From assembly GCA_907163375.1 (NCBI GenBank), contig CAJQUW010008947.1, positions 124,001-188,000 on the forward strand: a stretch of 64,000 nt of DNA, given 5' to 3'. Both the position numbers and the translations under genes were made by a program. This stretch comes from Prostheceraeus crozeri. Taxonomy: Eukaryota; Platyhelminthes; Polycladida; Euryleptidae. Shown piece after piece: positions 18,241 to 31,272 of the stretch. Position 1 is the stretch's first letter, and each line of letters opens with the position of its first letter. A model generated the notes under the pieces. That model had not been told where the DNA came from. It made no database searches and was given only the letters and a program-made list of their open reading frames with translations.

Positions 18241-21200
18241 TGAACGAAGACAGATAGGAACAAGCCGATTCTTTCACTGAATTTGTCTCACTCTTAGCTT
18301 TCAAACGAGCTATCGCACGACAAAATCCGTCCACTAGAAGCCAAAATCGAAGCAAGCTGTCCAGAGGGGGGGGGAGGTCAGTGAAATTTCAGAATTTGAT
18401 GAAAAATGTTTTGGTGACGGTCCCAGGTCGAAATTCCACACTTTGGAAAATTTTCAAAATTTTACCCATACAAAGTCACTCTGACACTTAGGATTTTTTC
18501 AGGTAAGCGAGCTCCGACCTAAAATCTTGTAACCGCTCTAACTTTTGAACGAAGACAGATAGGAACAAGCCGATTCTTTCACTGAATTTGTCTCACTCTT
18601 AGCTTTCAAACGAGCTATGGCACGACAAAATCCATCCACTGGAAGCCAAAATCGAAGCAAGCTGTCCAGAGGGGGGGGGGACGTCAGCGAAAAATTTTTT
18701 CTCTCCGATTGCTTTCAAATTCACCATACAGATGCAGAATTTCACGCTGAATCCGAATCTGGCCTCCGTTTTCTCATCCGATGGTTCGTTTGGGCGCTAC
18801 ACATCAAAACATCCCAAATTCTAACTCTGTCGTTTTTCGACAATGTTCCAAAATCTTAAATGGTGTCTCACATCTAAACGAAGACAGATAGGAACAAGCC
18901 GATTCTTTCATTGAATTTGTCTCACTCTTAGCTTTCAAACGAGCTATCGCACGACAAAATTCGTCCACTGGAAGCCAAAATCGAAGCAAGCTGTCCAGAG
19001 GGGGGGGGGAGGTCAGCGAAAAATTTTTTCTCTCCGATTTCGCTGGAAACATCCTTCCTAACCCAAAATTTCACGTAGATTCCGAATCTGGCCTCCGTTT
19101 TCTCATTCGATGCTTCGTTTGGGCGCTACACACCAAAACGTCCCAAATTCTAACTCTGTCGTTTTTTCGAAAAATGTTGAAAATTTTTTCTCTCCGATTG
19201 ACTTGAAACTCACCATACCGATGCAGAATTTCACGCTGATTCCAAATCTGAAATCCGTTTTCCCATCCGATGCTTCGTTTTGAAGCTAGAGCCCAAAACG
19301 TCCCAAATTCTAACTCTGTCGTTTTTCACCAATGTCCCAAAATCTTAAATGGTGTCTCACATCTAAACGAAGACAGATAGGAACAAGCCGATTCTTTCAT
19401 TGAATTTGTCTCACTCTTAGCTTTCAAACGAGCTATCGCACGACAAAATCCGTCCACTGGAAGCCAAAATCGAAGCAAGCTGTCCAGAGGGGGGGGGACG
19501 TCAGCGAAATTTCAAAATTTGATGAAAAATGTTTTGGTGACGGTCCCAGGTCGAAATTCCACACTTTGGAAAATTTTGAAAATTTTACCCATACAAAGTC
19601 ACTCTGACACTTAGGATTTTTTCAGGTAAGCGAGCTCCGACCTAAAATCTTGTAACCGCTCTAACTTTTGAACGAAGACAGATAGGAACAAGCCGATTCT
19701 TTCACTGAATTTGTCTCACTCTTAGCTTTCAAACGAGCTATCGCACGACAAAATTCGTCCACTGGAAGCCAAAATCGAAGCAAGCTGTCCAGAGGGGGGG
19801 GGGAGGTCAGCGAAAAATTTTTTCTCTCCGATTTCGCTGGAAACATCCTTCCTAACCCAAAATTTCACGTAGATTCCGAATCTGGCCTCCGTTTTCTCAT
19901 GCGATGCTTCGTTTGGACGCTACACACCAAAACGTCCCAAATTCTAACTCTGTCGTTTTTCGAAAAATGTTGAAAATTTTTCTCGCCGATTGACTTGAAA
20001 CTCTCCGACTGACATGAAACTCACCATACAGATAAAGAATTTGACGCTGATTCCAAATCTGAAATCCGTTTTCCCATCCGAGCCTTCGTTTTGAAGCTAG
20101 AGCCCAAAACGTCCCAAATTCTAACTCTGTCGTTTTTCACCAATGTCCCAAAATCTTAAATGGCGTCTCACATCTAAACGAAGACAGATAGGAACAAGCC
20201 GATTCTTTCATTGAATTTGTCTCACTCTTAGCTTTCAAACGAGCTATCGCACGACAAAATCCATCCACTGGAAGCCAAAATCGAAGCAAGCTGTCCAGAG
20301 GGGGGGGGGACGTCAGCGAAAAATTTTTTCTCTCCGATTGCTTTCAAATTCACCATACAGATGCAGAATTTCACGCTGAATCCGAATCTGGCCTCCGTTT
20401 TCTCATCCGATGGTTCGTTTGGGCGCTACACATCAAAACATCCCAAATTCTAACTCTGTCGTTTTTCGACAATGTTCCAAAATCTTAAATGGTGTCTCAC
20501 ATCTAAACGAAGACAGATAGGAACAAGCCGATTCTTTCATTGAATTTGTCTCACTCTTAGCTTTCAAACGAGCTATCGCACGACAAAATTCGTCCACTGG
20601 AAGCCAAAATCGAAGCAAGCTGTCCAGAGGGGGGGGGGAGGTCAGCGAAAAATTTTTTCTCTCCGATTTCGCTGGAAACATCCTTCCTAACCCAAAATTT
20701 CACGTAGATTCCGAATCTGGCCTCCGTTTTCTCATCCGATGCTTCGTTTGGGCGCTACACACCAAAACGTCCCAAATTCTAACTCTGTCGTTTTTTCGAA
20801 AAATGTTGAAAATTTTTTCTCTCCGATTGACTTGAAACTCACCATACAGATAAAGAATTTCACGCTGATTCCAAATCTGAAATCCGTTTTCCCATCCGAT
20901 GCTTCGTTTTGAAGCTAGAGCCCAAAACGTCCCAAATTCTAACTCTGTCGTTTTTCACCAATGTCCCAAAATCTTAAATGGTGTCTCACATCTAAACGAA
21001 GACAGATAGGAACAAGCCGATTCTTTCATTGAATTTGTCTCACTCTTAGCTTTCAAACGAGCTATCGCACGACAAAATCCGTCCACTGGAAGCCAAAATC
21101 GAAGCAAGCTGTCCAGAGGGGGGGGGGAGGGGGGGGGGACGTCAGCGAAATTTCAAAATTTGATGAAAAATGTTTTGGTGACGGTCCCAGGTCGAAATTC

Positions 21201-21864
21201 CACACTTTGGAAAATTTTGAAAATTTTACCCATACAAAGTCACTCTGACACTTAGGATTTTTTCAGGTAAGCGAGCTCCGACCTAAAATCTTGTAACCGC
21301 TCTAACTTTTGAACGAAGACAGATAGGAACAAGCCGATTCTTTCACTGAATTTGTCTCACTCTTAGCTTTCAAACGAGCTATCGCACGACAAAATTCGTC
21401 CACTGGAAGCCAAAATCGAAGCAAGCTGTCCAGAGGGGGGGGGGAGGTCAGCGAAAAATTTTTTCTCTCCGATTTCGCTGGAAACATCCTTCCTAACCCA
21501 AAATTTCACGTAGATTCCGAATCTGGCCTCCGTTTTCTCATCCGATGCTTCGTTTGGACGCTACACACCAAAACGTCCCAAATTCTAACTCTGTCGTTTT
21601 TCGAAAAATGTTGAAAATTTTTTCTCACCGATTGCCTTGAAACTCACCCTACCGATGCAGAATTTCACGCTGAACACGAATCCGACCTCCGTTTTCTCAT
21701 CCGACCACTCCTTCCACTCGAAACAACCCATTTTACAACCCAACATTCAGCACGAAAAACATCACACACTATAGCCTCAAGACTAATCCTGGCGGTCGCC
21801 CAAGTCCACCACGACACTCAGACCCAAAGCACCACGGCGGCCGACCACGACACTCTGCCGTTCC
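18241..21864 (-). repeat. Subterminal tandem modules, right arm (nine copies)
   Basis: Module starts (CCAGAGGGGG on the plus strand) lie near 18361, 18666, 18997, 19485, 19791, 20297, 20628, 21115 and 21431. A segment of about 1.63 kb is duplicated in tandem (18617-20245 and 20246-21875). This explains the extra 2.4 kb here relative to the left arm. Confidence 0.85.
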
Positions 21865-21992
21865 AGAGGGGGGGGGGAGGGGGAGGGGAGGGGGAGGGGA
21901 GGGGGAGGGGAGGGGGAGGGGAGGGGGAGGGGGGGGGAGTCAGCGATGGCGGCCATCTTGCGCTATCTGGTGTTTGTCACTTCCTTACTACT
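21865..21992 (-). repeat. Right tip: G-rich tract and terminal inverted repeat
   Basis: GGGGA-type tract (21865-21938), palindrome GATGGCGGCCATC (21945-21957), and the inverted tip ending CTTACTACT at 21992. Confidence 0.85.
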
Positions 21993-21998
21993 CACGTA
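21993..21998 (+). repeat. Target-site duplication, right copy (CACGTA)
   Basis: Matches 1006-1011 exactly. Confidence 0.9.
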
Positions 21999-22095
21999 GA
22001 CACCTCATTTCGAAGAACTCCAGTTTTCTTTTCTCTTCAGTGTCCATGTCTCGCATGCGTAGATGGCTATAGGTATTATGAGGGCTTTGTACAGT
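21999..22095 (-). pseudogene. LINE reverse-transcriptase ORF, upstream portion
   Basis: The minus strand encodes the segment just before the piece at 533-1005: IRLYKALIIPIAIYACETWT, then, after one frameshift, LEFFEMRCLR up to the target duplication. ACETWT and FEMRCLR are typical of the post-catalytic part of LINE RTs. The single frameshift shows some decay. Confidence 0.8.
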
Positions 22096-22680
22096 CTTAT
22101 CTTAAGAGTACAGCTGATATGATGCATGGTATAGTCCTATATATTATGCATGGTATAGTCCTGTAACAATGGTATGGGCCTATGACAGCTAGAATTTTGC
22201 TTCATGTTAGGCTTGGGTGTGGGGCCCAAGCCCTATAGGGGACCTAGGATGCAATTCTATGGTAGTAGAATTTTGCATATGGTTAGACTTGGGTCATCAA
22301 AATTCTTGCTTGGATTGCTTGGGCTTGGGGCTTGGGCTAAACCCAAGCCACTCAGCTTGGGGTGACTCAACCCAAGCCCTATAGCAACCTTGTGCCACCC
22401 TCTAATAGAGCGCAATCCTCTCATATCTCTTAATTACAGCAGTATAAGTAGAAGGAAACTTGCGAAGACAATTGAGTGCGCACAATGCTCACATGTGATT
22501 TGCTAATTACATTCTAGAATATATATATATACAGAAATATATATAGAATATATATACATATATATGTATATTAGCTTTGTTATTTTGAATTATATCCAGT
22601 ACAAAGAATGTATTCTTAAAGAACATTTAACATTTAAGGGATGAACAAACATATCGAGCGATTCATAAATATGATACATT
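22096..22680. other. Low-complexity stretch with GGGCTTGGG repeats
   Basis: Many copies of CCCAAGCC/GGCTTGGG in both orientations at 22205-22385 would form hairpins. An AT-rich (TATA)n segment follows at 22515-22575. Related CCCAA-type terminal sequence occurs at 48187-49022. No gene seen. Confidence 0.5.
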
Positions 22681-22699
22681 AAACCACTATTAATAAAAT

Positions 22700-24640
22700 T
22701 AAGAGTTTCTGCCAAAAAATTTGGAAATTGTCTAACAAAACAAGAATTCGAATTTTTATGGAAGTTTAATTTCACATTGCCACACATATATGGGCTACCT
22801 AAGGTGCATAAATTGACCAATAGTTGGATGCATAAGAAATTCGATAAGTTTTGATATTCAAAAACTGACTTTCCTGAAAACCTGAAATTTTGACCCATAA
22901 TAGCAAGTGTAAATTCTCCGAGCCACATGAGCTACTTTTTAGATGAAGTATTGAAGACGTTGGTTCTATCTTTGAAAAGTTATTGCAAAGACTCATTCCA
23001 CTTTGTTTCAAAACTACCGGAAAATGTGTCAGAACATTCCATCTTCATGGCATTTGACATTGTCTCATTAAAAACAAATATTGATAATTCATTTGGTTTA
23101 GCAGCTATTCAATACTGGATTTCGAAGAATACAGACGCTATTGATACAAGATTTTCTCCCGATTTTATTGTGGAAAGCGTAAGAATTATTCTGGAAAATA
23201 ATTATTTCAATTTCGAATCCCAGATATATCTACAAATTGCAGGAACAGCGATCGGCACGAAAATCGCCCCAACTTATGTGAATCTTACAATGGGTTTTTT
23301 GGAGGAAAACATGTACTCTTTGACCAAAAACATGTTCACACCAACCAGCTATATGAATTGTTCTGTGGTTCGTAGACCCGTTACCTTGATGACTGCTTTC
23401 TGATTTGGGAAGAGTCCTTTGGAGATGTCAATAATTTTGTACACGTTTTAAATACATGTAACCTAGATAATAAAATTAATTTTTCAACAGAAACGGGAAA
23501 AGAGAAACTGAACTTTCTAGACATAAAGATTTATAAAAACGGAAAAAATCGAAAGAGACATATACCACAAGGCCACAGACAGTTTTAATTACGTGCCGTC
23601 CTGTCACCCTCGACATATTACTAGGAACATTCCATATGTGTTAACCAAACGAATCCGAAGAATATTTTCTAGTGAAAAGTTAAAAGACATTCGATTGAAT
23701 GAAATGCGACCTAGACTGCATAAACTTGGTTATCCAAAGAGTTTGGTGGAAGACGCAATAATCAAATCTAACTTTTGAAATCATGAAGATCATTCTAATA
23801 CAGAAAGATGAGAAAATAATACCTTTTATAAAAACCTATAACCCAAATAAGCCAAACATATATACAAATATTATGACTCCAGCTTTTTCATGCTTGAAAT
23901 AAAGCTCCTCTTTCAAAAATCATGTTGTCAGACCTGTTTATAAACAGCCGAGGTCCTTACTGAACATGATAAGTAAACGAAGCAATATTCCATTAATTGG
24001 CGTGAGTAAATGCAACAATGAAAGATGATGCATGTGTTGTCCTTCAATGTTAACAAATAATAAATTTAAATACGAAAATGAGAACCAAGAAGAAAGAATA
24101 TTTGAAATCAAATCTAACATAAACTGTAACAGCAAGGACGTTGTATATGTTTTGAGGTGTCGAGGATGTGAGGCTCTATACGTGGGTCAAACTGGGGACG
24201 TTTTGCGTTCTAGGGTGAGAGTTCACCGGCAACAGATGAAAGAAGCCAAGTATAGAATTTTGCATGTAAGTGAACACATCTCTAATTGTGCCAATAATTA
24301 CGATCCACCCTTTTATTTCATTCCCATTATGAAATTACCTCCAAATTGTGGGAAAGAATATCGCGAAGAAAAGGAGAAAATATGGATTGATATCACAAGA
24401 CCAACAACAAACAAGACCTAGTGCTCTATTTGCCCTAATTTCTTTGGTCATACTATAGTACATGTAGGAGTGTAGATATTTCAGTTTGATTTCTTATGAA
24501 TATCTCATATTTCCTTATTTGTAAATCTATGTCTCAGTTCATGCTATTTAGTTTTGAATCACTATAGCTATTCACTTTAACCCTTGACAAGCCCTGATAA
24601 AGGTAGAAAGCGGTCGAACAGTAATTTTGTGTTTTTGATT
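22700..24640 (+). pseudogene. Penelope-like element, decayed RT plus GIY-YIG
   Basis: Pieces in order and on one strand: YGLPKVHK near 22790; the RT core 22927-23403 with FDIVSLKTNI and AGTAIGTKIAPTY; the catalytic YLDD after a frameshift near 23380; FLDIKIYK near 23520; HPRHITRNIPY in 23593-23778; a GIY-YIG nuclease domain in 24032-24421 (VYVLRC, then LYVGQTGD). RT followed by GIY-YIG is diagnostic of Penelope-like elements. Several stops and frameshifts make it non-functional. The GIY-YIG part is the best preserved. A tail with CCTGATAAAGG (about 24593) resembles the conserved ends of these elements. Confidence 0.85.
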
Positions 24641-25924
24641 TATAATTTCAAGTGTCGGGTATGTTTACTACTATCATTTTCCATTTTTGGTGCATTCATT
24701 TTTCGACTATTATATCCATTGATAAAAAAACTCACCATCTTTTGACATTCGGTGCTTTGATTAATAGGTCTTTCATAAATATGAGTAAATTTTATCTGGA
24801 AACGATAAATCGTAGCTATTGAATGCCAATATTGGCAAAATATCATAATTACATAAGTTTAGACAGGCCTTCCGTAATGTACTTTGTCTATAGTGAGGTA
24901 CTTTGCGAGATAATAGTTTGAAAATAGAATACAATTGAATATTGATCCAATTTCAGTTATTTTAACAAAGAGATATTTGAAAATGTAGACCTCCCTCTAA
25001 TTAAACGCCACTTGATCAAGTTGACAACAAACCGCCATGGCGGTCTATAAGAGGTTTTGCGTGAATAGTTGCGTCGATCTTTCTATTGATTCGCATAGTT
25101 CATTATTGATCAGCATATCTCTGGACAAAATGAAGTTATTATTGAAAGAGATGTCATTCGACCTCCCGTTAACAAGCCGATCGATTTGACATTTTTACAT
25201 GCAGAGATTTCCTAATTAAGACAGCTAATAATCACTCATTCAGTCCTTGACTAAAAATAACAATGTTCTGGAATTTATGATAAACGACGCTCTTCCGGTG
25301 CACCAGTAATTATTTTCTAATTCAATCATGCTGGAAAGATCTACTGAAGCACCTGTCACTTTAGTATCCGAGATAACATTATCAACAAATTAATGTCCTT
25401 TGCAAGTAAGTACTGTCATGTTAATATATTGATAAATATGATAATTGGGTATCATGTCATAAATACCCGAGTTGCTGCTGTTTGCTGAACGGAAATAATC
25501 AGATCAACTTATGATCGATTTCACCGAAATCTGGAACCACAGCACAGTATTTTTCAATCCGTTCTACGTTTATTTAAAATTTAAGTCAGTCGCTCTCACC
25601 CGACTAGGATTGAAGACGTTGGTCTCATTGAACATTATCTATATGATGAAAGTAACCATAGAGCTCAAACACAAGACAAATTTCAAAAATTTCAATTTCC
25701 GCTAATTGCTTGTGCGTCTCAGTACATCTGTACATTCGATTGACAAGAACTTTGTTTTTAATCTTTGTTGACCTTACATCGTGTTTGTGCAATGAAGCGA
25801 TGAAGTGAAAGTGTTGAAGACGTTTGAAAAAGAACTATTGAGCTTATTTGACTAAAATCTATATATTCGTGCTCCTTAAGACGAGTATTTTCTTCTTATT
25901 ATGATAATGGATGTGCTTTCCAAA
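24641..25924. other. No feature recognised
   Basis: AT-rich, with short unrelated open frames only. No RNA gene or terminal repeat found. Confidence 0.4.
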
Positions 25925-26420
25925 GAGTGCAAAAGGTGGTTCCCTGCATATATTTCATGCCGACGACATCGTGATGTTAGGAGGCAGTCATCAGGATGTA
26001 GAGCAAAGGTTTACGGCATGGAGAGCAGCTTTTGAAAACAAAAGCCTCTGTATTAGTCGCTCCAAGACGGAGTAATTGTCGTTCGTTCCAGGGAGTGCAA
26101 TGATGGAGGAGGTCACAGTCAGCCTTTGAAGATAGTAGACAACTTCAAGTATTTAGTATCCTTGGTACAGAGCTGACGAGCAAATGATATCGGCCAGCAC
26201 GTGAGATGTAGATGGAAGTATTAGTTGTAAGAAACTAACCCTGGTATCATGTGGAATGGAGATGCCCTTCAAGATTATGAGCAAAGTGTACTATTCGATG
26301 ATTCGACCAGCAATCCTGCATGGCTCTCAGTGTTTGGCCCCACTTAATACAGATGAAAAGAGATAGATTACACGTTGTGCAGATATTCATGTTTTGCGTT
26401 GCAGTAAATAGAATTAGTAT
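25925..26420 (+). pseudogene. LINE reverse-transcriptase fragment
   Basis: A decayed RT segment with HADDIVMLGGS (normally YADD) near 25965, ISRSKTE about 30 residues later, FKYLVS near 26145, then, after frameshifts, MPFKIMSKVYYSMIRPAILH near 26262-26320. The order matches the catalytic-to-thumb region of LINE ORF2. Multiple frameshifts and stops. No ends identified. Confidence 0.75.
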
Positions 26421-26429
26421 TTCTTCTAA

Positions 26430-29400
26430 CAATAGCCCACCACACTTTAATAACCGCTTTCTCCATTCCCTAAGTCACCTGTCATCTAATGCAATGCATA
26501 AGGTAGCTTTCTAAGTTCTTCTAAAGAAGTGAGCACACATACTTGTGACCCTGATGCTAATTGTGACCTTGATGCCACTAGCAGTGACCTCAGTGACCAT
26601 TCTATTTCCTATTGTGATTCTGATGAATCAAATCAAGAGCAAACAGTTTGATTTTGGAATGTCTCGCTTTATCTTTCTGAAAAAATGAACCTTTCGTTTT
26701 TCATAAGTGCATATCGACTTTTGAATTATAGGCCTAAGTATTCGAGCAGCATGAGTGCATGTGTAAGAATGTGATACATCATATTTATTCAGTTATATTA
26801 TACGAGTAATTGATGGATTACAAAACATGCGGAAATCTTGTGGTAGGATTTATATCTACATAACCGGTGGAATTTGTATTCGGATACTTATGAGTACTCA
26901 GTGTTGTGCTTTACAGTGCTTGCAACCATCACTGTGTCATGAATAGTTTTACGACTCAAAAGGAATTTACGAATAATCGCACACTCTCCCACTGTAAATT
27001 GAGACGAATTGGACAAAAGCCCTGAGCGATTATTGGAAGAAATACAGTAAGCCCATCAGGACATTTAATATACTGATTATAGGCATGTCAAGTAAAATGA
27101 TGTTGAACTAAGCGTTTGGTCGCTTTCTCGCCCCCTAAATGCTCTTGATGCAGCGCAACTTTCAATAATAATTTGGACCAAAGAAAAACGTTGAAGATTA
27201 ATAATTATCAATTTGAAACTTGAAACAGTAATGAGAACCAACTTGTAATTTGTGAATTCTCATGGATATTCCGTATTAAGAGCATTCATGTTTCACAACG
27301 TATCCAAAGAAAAAGATGTACTGTGAGTTACTAAGAAGCAGATTCGAATGATACTACGAAAGATTGCAAATTTAATAGCTTCATCGATTTTCAAGCGTCA
27401 GCTGCTCTTTCTTGTGCTCGGAGATTCATATAGCCAAACTAATATTCAAATGTCAAACGTTCTCTTCTTCGTGTCGCCTATAAGACTCAGCCATCATCTT
27501 GCAACTGAGCAAATCAAACTACCGAGCAAAGATCCACTTTTTTCCAAATCAGTTGTTGCAATCATATGTAAAAAAGGGCAATTGTATGAATTTAGTGTTA
27601 AAAACTACGCTTGTTTTTTTTAATACTTTAAAATAAGTCAAGCTTTCTATGTCGCATGTTTACTACAAATATTCGTCGATGTCGAAGCATCTTGGTAGAA
27701 AATCTTGTTAGACATGCAGCCGGAAGGCTTATCATTTTTCTATTCACTCTTCGCATTGAGGTTAACTTGTGCTAGTTTTGATTCATTTCTAAATCTAAAG
27801 TACCTGATTGGAACTGATCTTTAATGATTTTGAATTTTTTTGTCAATTTGATATTTGTAAATATTGGTTTCCGTTCATTTTCTTTACACATTTGATTAAA
27901 TTTTATGTCGTTCAGTTTGATGCATTTATGGAATATTGTTTCTACCTTTCCATAATGTTATTTCTCGTTTTTAGAAAGAAAATTTCAAAATGATAAATGA
28001 ATGCGATACCATCTGATTATAAAATAGTTCATTCCATTTCGTGACCTTTCGCACTCATCTTTATCCATTTTCATGCTAGCAACAAATGTTGCTAAGCCTA
28101 TGCGAAAGAAAACATACGAGTACTAAAATTTGAATCGCATCAAAAATGCAAATATTCCTACAATATTACTGAACAAAGATATCAATGATAGATATGAATT
28201 AATATAACAACTGCAGCAAAAAGAGTTCTGTGCTGATTTATAGCATATAATCATGAAATTTGTAAAAGAAAAGATATACTATCAAACATCGATCTAGACA
28301 TTGTTCAGGTGACGAGTCAACCCCTAAGTGAAGGGGAATGGATAACTATTTGGTTAAGTGCCTTTGATCTCGAATGGTTTCAGCTATTAGGTGTCAGGAT
28401 AACGGCTGAAGCATGTTATAATATTTTATCACGAGTTAGATTCCAAAAAAGAGCGAAGTGAAAATGAATGAAGATGCTTTAAATAACGAGCACAAAGTGA
28501 CAGGCTTTGAGGTTGTATACACAGCTCATCAACATCGTTATTCAATTTGGCTGTTCTGTTTACTCGTAGTTGAAAATGCCTATTCTGACAAATGATTCTG
28601 GATCACATACAGACGCATTCACATAACTTTACGCCCGTATCAGCAGAGGTAGAAATAAGCGATTTTTTTAAACATTTTTGCTTGCTGCATGCGGAGCCAA
28701 TACTTTCGGACGGGTTACAAAAACTTTTAAGACATTTCATAGGTTCTTGTTTTCTGGTCTTGATAAAAAGATTAATGAAATGATGTTCTGAAGATAAGCA
28801 TGTGAAAACAATAACAAGATTGCATGATAATCAAGTAGTTGTCTATTACTTCATGTTTCATCGATGTTTGACGCAAGAATTTATGAAAGGGTTGGTATAT
28901 TTTAATGAAGTTTTTAACATTCAGAGCGACAAAAATCGGTTAAAGCTCCATTGAATTATCAACTAAGGAGAGTCTGAAACGTGAAATTCAACTAAGGTTG
29001 ATTCGAAATTCCTTTTGAGAAATAGCACTGCAGGGAATAATTTAGTCCTGACCTGATTTTTGAGCAGAAATTCCCTGCTGAATGAATTACACGGATCGGT
29101 AACGGAACAATTCCGGCGAATGCTAAATAATGTTTGAGATTCTCAGTGCACGATAAATGAACAATTTATCAAGCGGAATGTATTGAATGGTACCTGCTTC
29201 AAAATTGAATGAAGCATAGTTATTAATCAGTAATATACCCTAGCAATTTACTCTAGACTTGCAGTGCAGTATTCCCCCTTCTATATTAATGATATAGCTT
29301 AATAGCTTTGATACTCATTTAATGTAGATAAATACTACTTTATGTGGTAGTTGGAATGGATAGACCACATTTCCTAAAATCCAGAGAACTAGTTTCAGGG

Positions 29401-31264
29401 AAGATGATTCATTCGAATGGGTTTGGATTCCCGAGAAACAGCCCTTACTGATCAATCATGGCCAAAACACATCGAAAATTCCTCAATCCTGAACATATTT
29501 AGTTTGCAATTCTCCAAGCAAGCACGTCAATCTCAGTCCCTTTCGTCCCGTCATAGCAAACAGACTCCACGAGTCATGGATTATCAAGTTATTCAAATTG
29601 TCAACTATATCTATGTTTTACAGTTTATTAAACAGGTAAATTTGCTTGTCTTCTCTTTAATTCAATTACATTCAAAACACATCTTCAATGACTTACATTT
29701 CAGAAAGATTTGTTTCCTTTGGAAATGAGGGCACAGTTGTCGTAGTTTTTGCTTTAAATGAGAGCACATCGTCGAGTTGCCGTCTGAATACGCTGATGAG
29801 CGAGGTTAATATCGATAGGGAATTAGGTAAGGGTAGAAAATCGAATGTGGAATATGGCACTGGGATGGGATGATTTAAATCCGAGGCGACGTTCGATGAT
29901 AGTAAATGAGGTAGTGGCTAGTTTACACTCTGCGGAGTCGGTCTCACTTGACCCTCAGCATGCAGCCGAAGAGGTTGGAGCAATTATGAAGGCTAGCACG
30001 CCAGGAAAGCAAAGCGAATGAGACACGGCCGAATTATAGGAAAGCAGGGAATTATGAGAGAGGAGGGAGACAAGGAGTGTATGTGAAGTGAGGAGAGGGA
30101 GTGAGATATATGGATGGATGGAGAGAACGTGAACAAGATGTGAAATATATTGCTAATCTTATATGTAACCTAACAATCTTCCTAGAAGAGCAGTTTCATT
30201 TCAACCAATCTTTGAAAGAGGGAAAAGGGTTGTTGATTTTCCTTGTAAATCATCCTCTTAACATATTCAACAGATTTCGTGTTCTCTAGAGATTTTTTAC
30301 AACTTGAATGCAGCTCGTGTATCAACTGTCAAATTATTCAAGAGATTTGACAGATAACAAGGCGTTAATGTTAATGACAAACTTTATCAACAAACATTGG
30401 ACCTCGGCCACAATTCAAATCAGTATAAAAGCTATGATTTCATGACCAACATGAAAATCTTTCGAACAATAGAATAAAATGAAGAAAGATGAAGCGTTTG
30501 AAGACGAGGTAGGAATGAGCTATTGAGGTAGATGACGATAGCACGATAGAAATTGAAGTTTCTGCTGTAGGGAAGGAGGAACTAAGAGGGTATGGAGATA
30601 GGAATAATCGACAATGACGAGAATTTCGCCAAAAAAGCACTGACAGACTCGTTCGATTTTCGTGCCTGAGCAAGGCTAATTGCTGGCTTGCAGGGAAACC
30701 TAGTCAACCGAACTATTCGGGTTCGCGTACTGGAGCGCCAGCGCGCACGCATTCTCCTTAACAGAGGGATGGCAACTTACTTTCTCAACTAAAAACAGGA
30801 GAGTGAAGGAAGCAATAAATTAATGTTACTTTCGCTTGAGTATGCAGAGGTTTGATTCATTAAAGTCTAAATTAACTCGAATCGCTTCTCAAGCAGAATA
30901 CAGCGTTCACAAAAGCCTGAAATTGCAATGTCCCTAACACACTCATTCATATTACAGGGGCGAAAACTGTAGTGAACTCTTGATCAATAAGAGATTGATG
31001 ATATAAATAGATTTTCGTGAGTTGATGCTTCAATTGCACCCAAATGCAACCTGATAATCCATGGCTTACCGAAAACTGCAGAGAAAACGGGATTTCTTTA
31101 TCAAAATCAAAGCGTTCTAGATTTTAATTTGAATGCGATCAAAAAGTGTCGTGTTCAAATATATTGATTCTTACTTTTATCGAAATGAATGTCCAGTGCA
31201 GCAAAATATACCTTTTATAGTATTTATAGAATGTATTTGAGAAAACAGAATTCAATACACGATG
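26430..31264. other. Long region without recognisable genes
   Basis: AT-rich DNA. The longest open frames (about 60-100 codons, for example 29417-29728) show no motif, no start context and no codon signature I trust. Compatible with intergenic or intronic sequence. Confidence 0.4.
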
Positions 31265-31272
31265 CCCATCAT
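31265..31272 (+). repeat. 8-bp target duplication of hAT, left (CCCATCAT)
   Basis: Identical to 33639-33646, directly outside the CAGTGGCGTACC terminus. Confidence 0.85.

Larger units (their letters stand above)
1012..21992. mobile_element. Giant palindromic transposable element (tentatively Polinton/Maverick-like)
   Basis: The element consists of two inverted arms, 1012-9280 and 9281-21992. Each begins at its outer end with AGTAGTAAG, a shared 50-bp tip and a C-rich tract. A perfect 6-bp duplication flanks it, and it splits a LINE ORF. AG...CT termini with 6-bp duplications are hallmarks of Polintons/Mavericks (established knowledge), but I see no protein-primed polymerase, retroviral-type integrase, ATPase, protease or capsid gene, so the class is an inference. 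Genes lie in mirror order in both arms (position sum 20609 from about 2.9 to 7.2 kb). It is probably a defective inverted dimer of one end of a larger element. Alternatives are an unrecognised superfamily or a deliberate palindromic life form. A sequencing fold-back artefact is unlikely because the arms differ and only one 6-bp target site is duplicated. Confidence 0.85.

Noticed and set aside
18804..21487. Repeated 61-82-codon frames with an LLRFWLPVD-type start
   Set aside because: They recur because the subterminal module repeats. Start and stop vary with C-tract length, and no promoter is linked to them.
1012..21992. Palindrome as a missed-adapter or fold-back sequencing artefact
   Set aside because: The arms differ by substitutions, an 8-bp indel, different module counts and a one-sided gene fragment. 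The outer flanks are different parts of one LINE joined by a 6-bp duplication.
24585..24630. Functional hammerhead at the end of the first Penelope element
   Set aside because: CTGATAA lacks the required G, and the expected GAAA is absent. At most a decayed tail.
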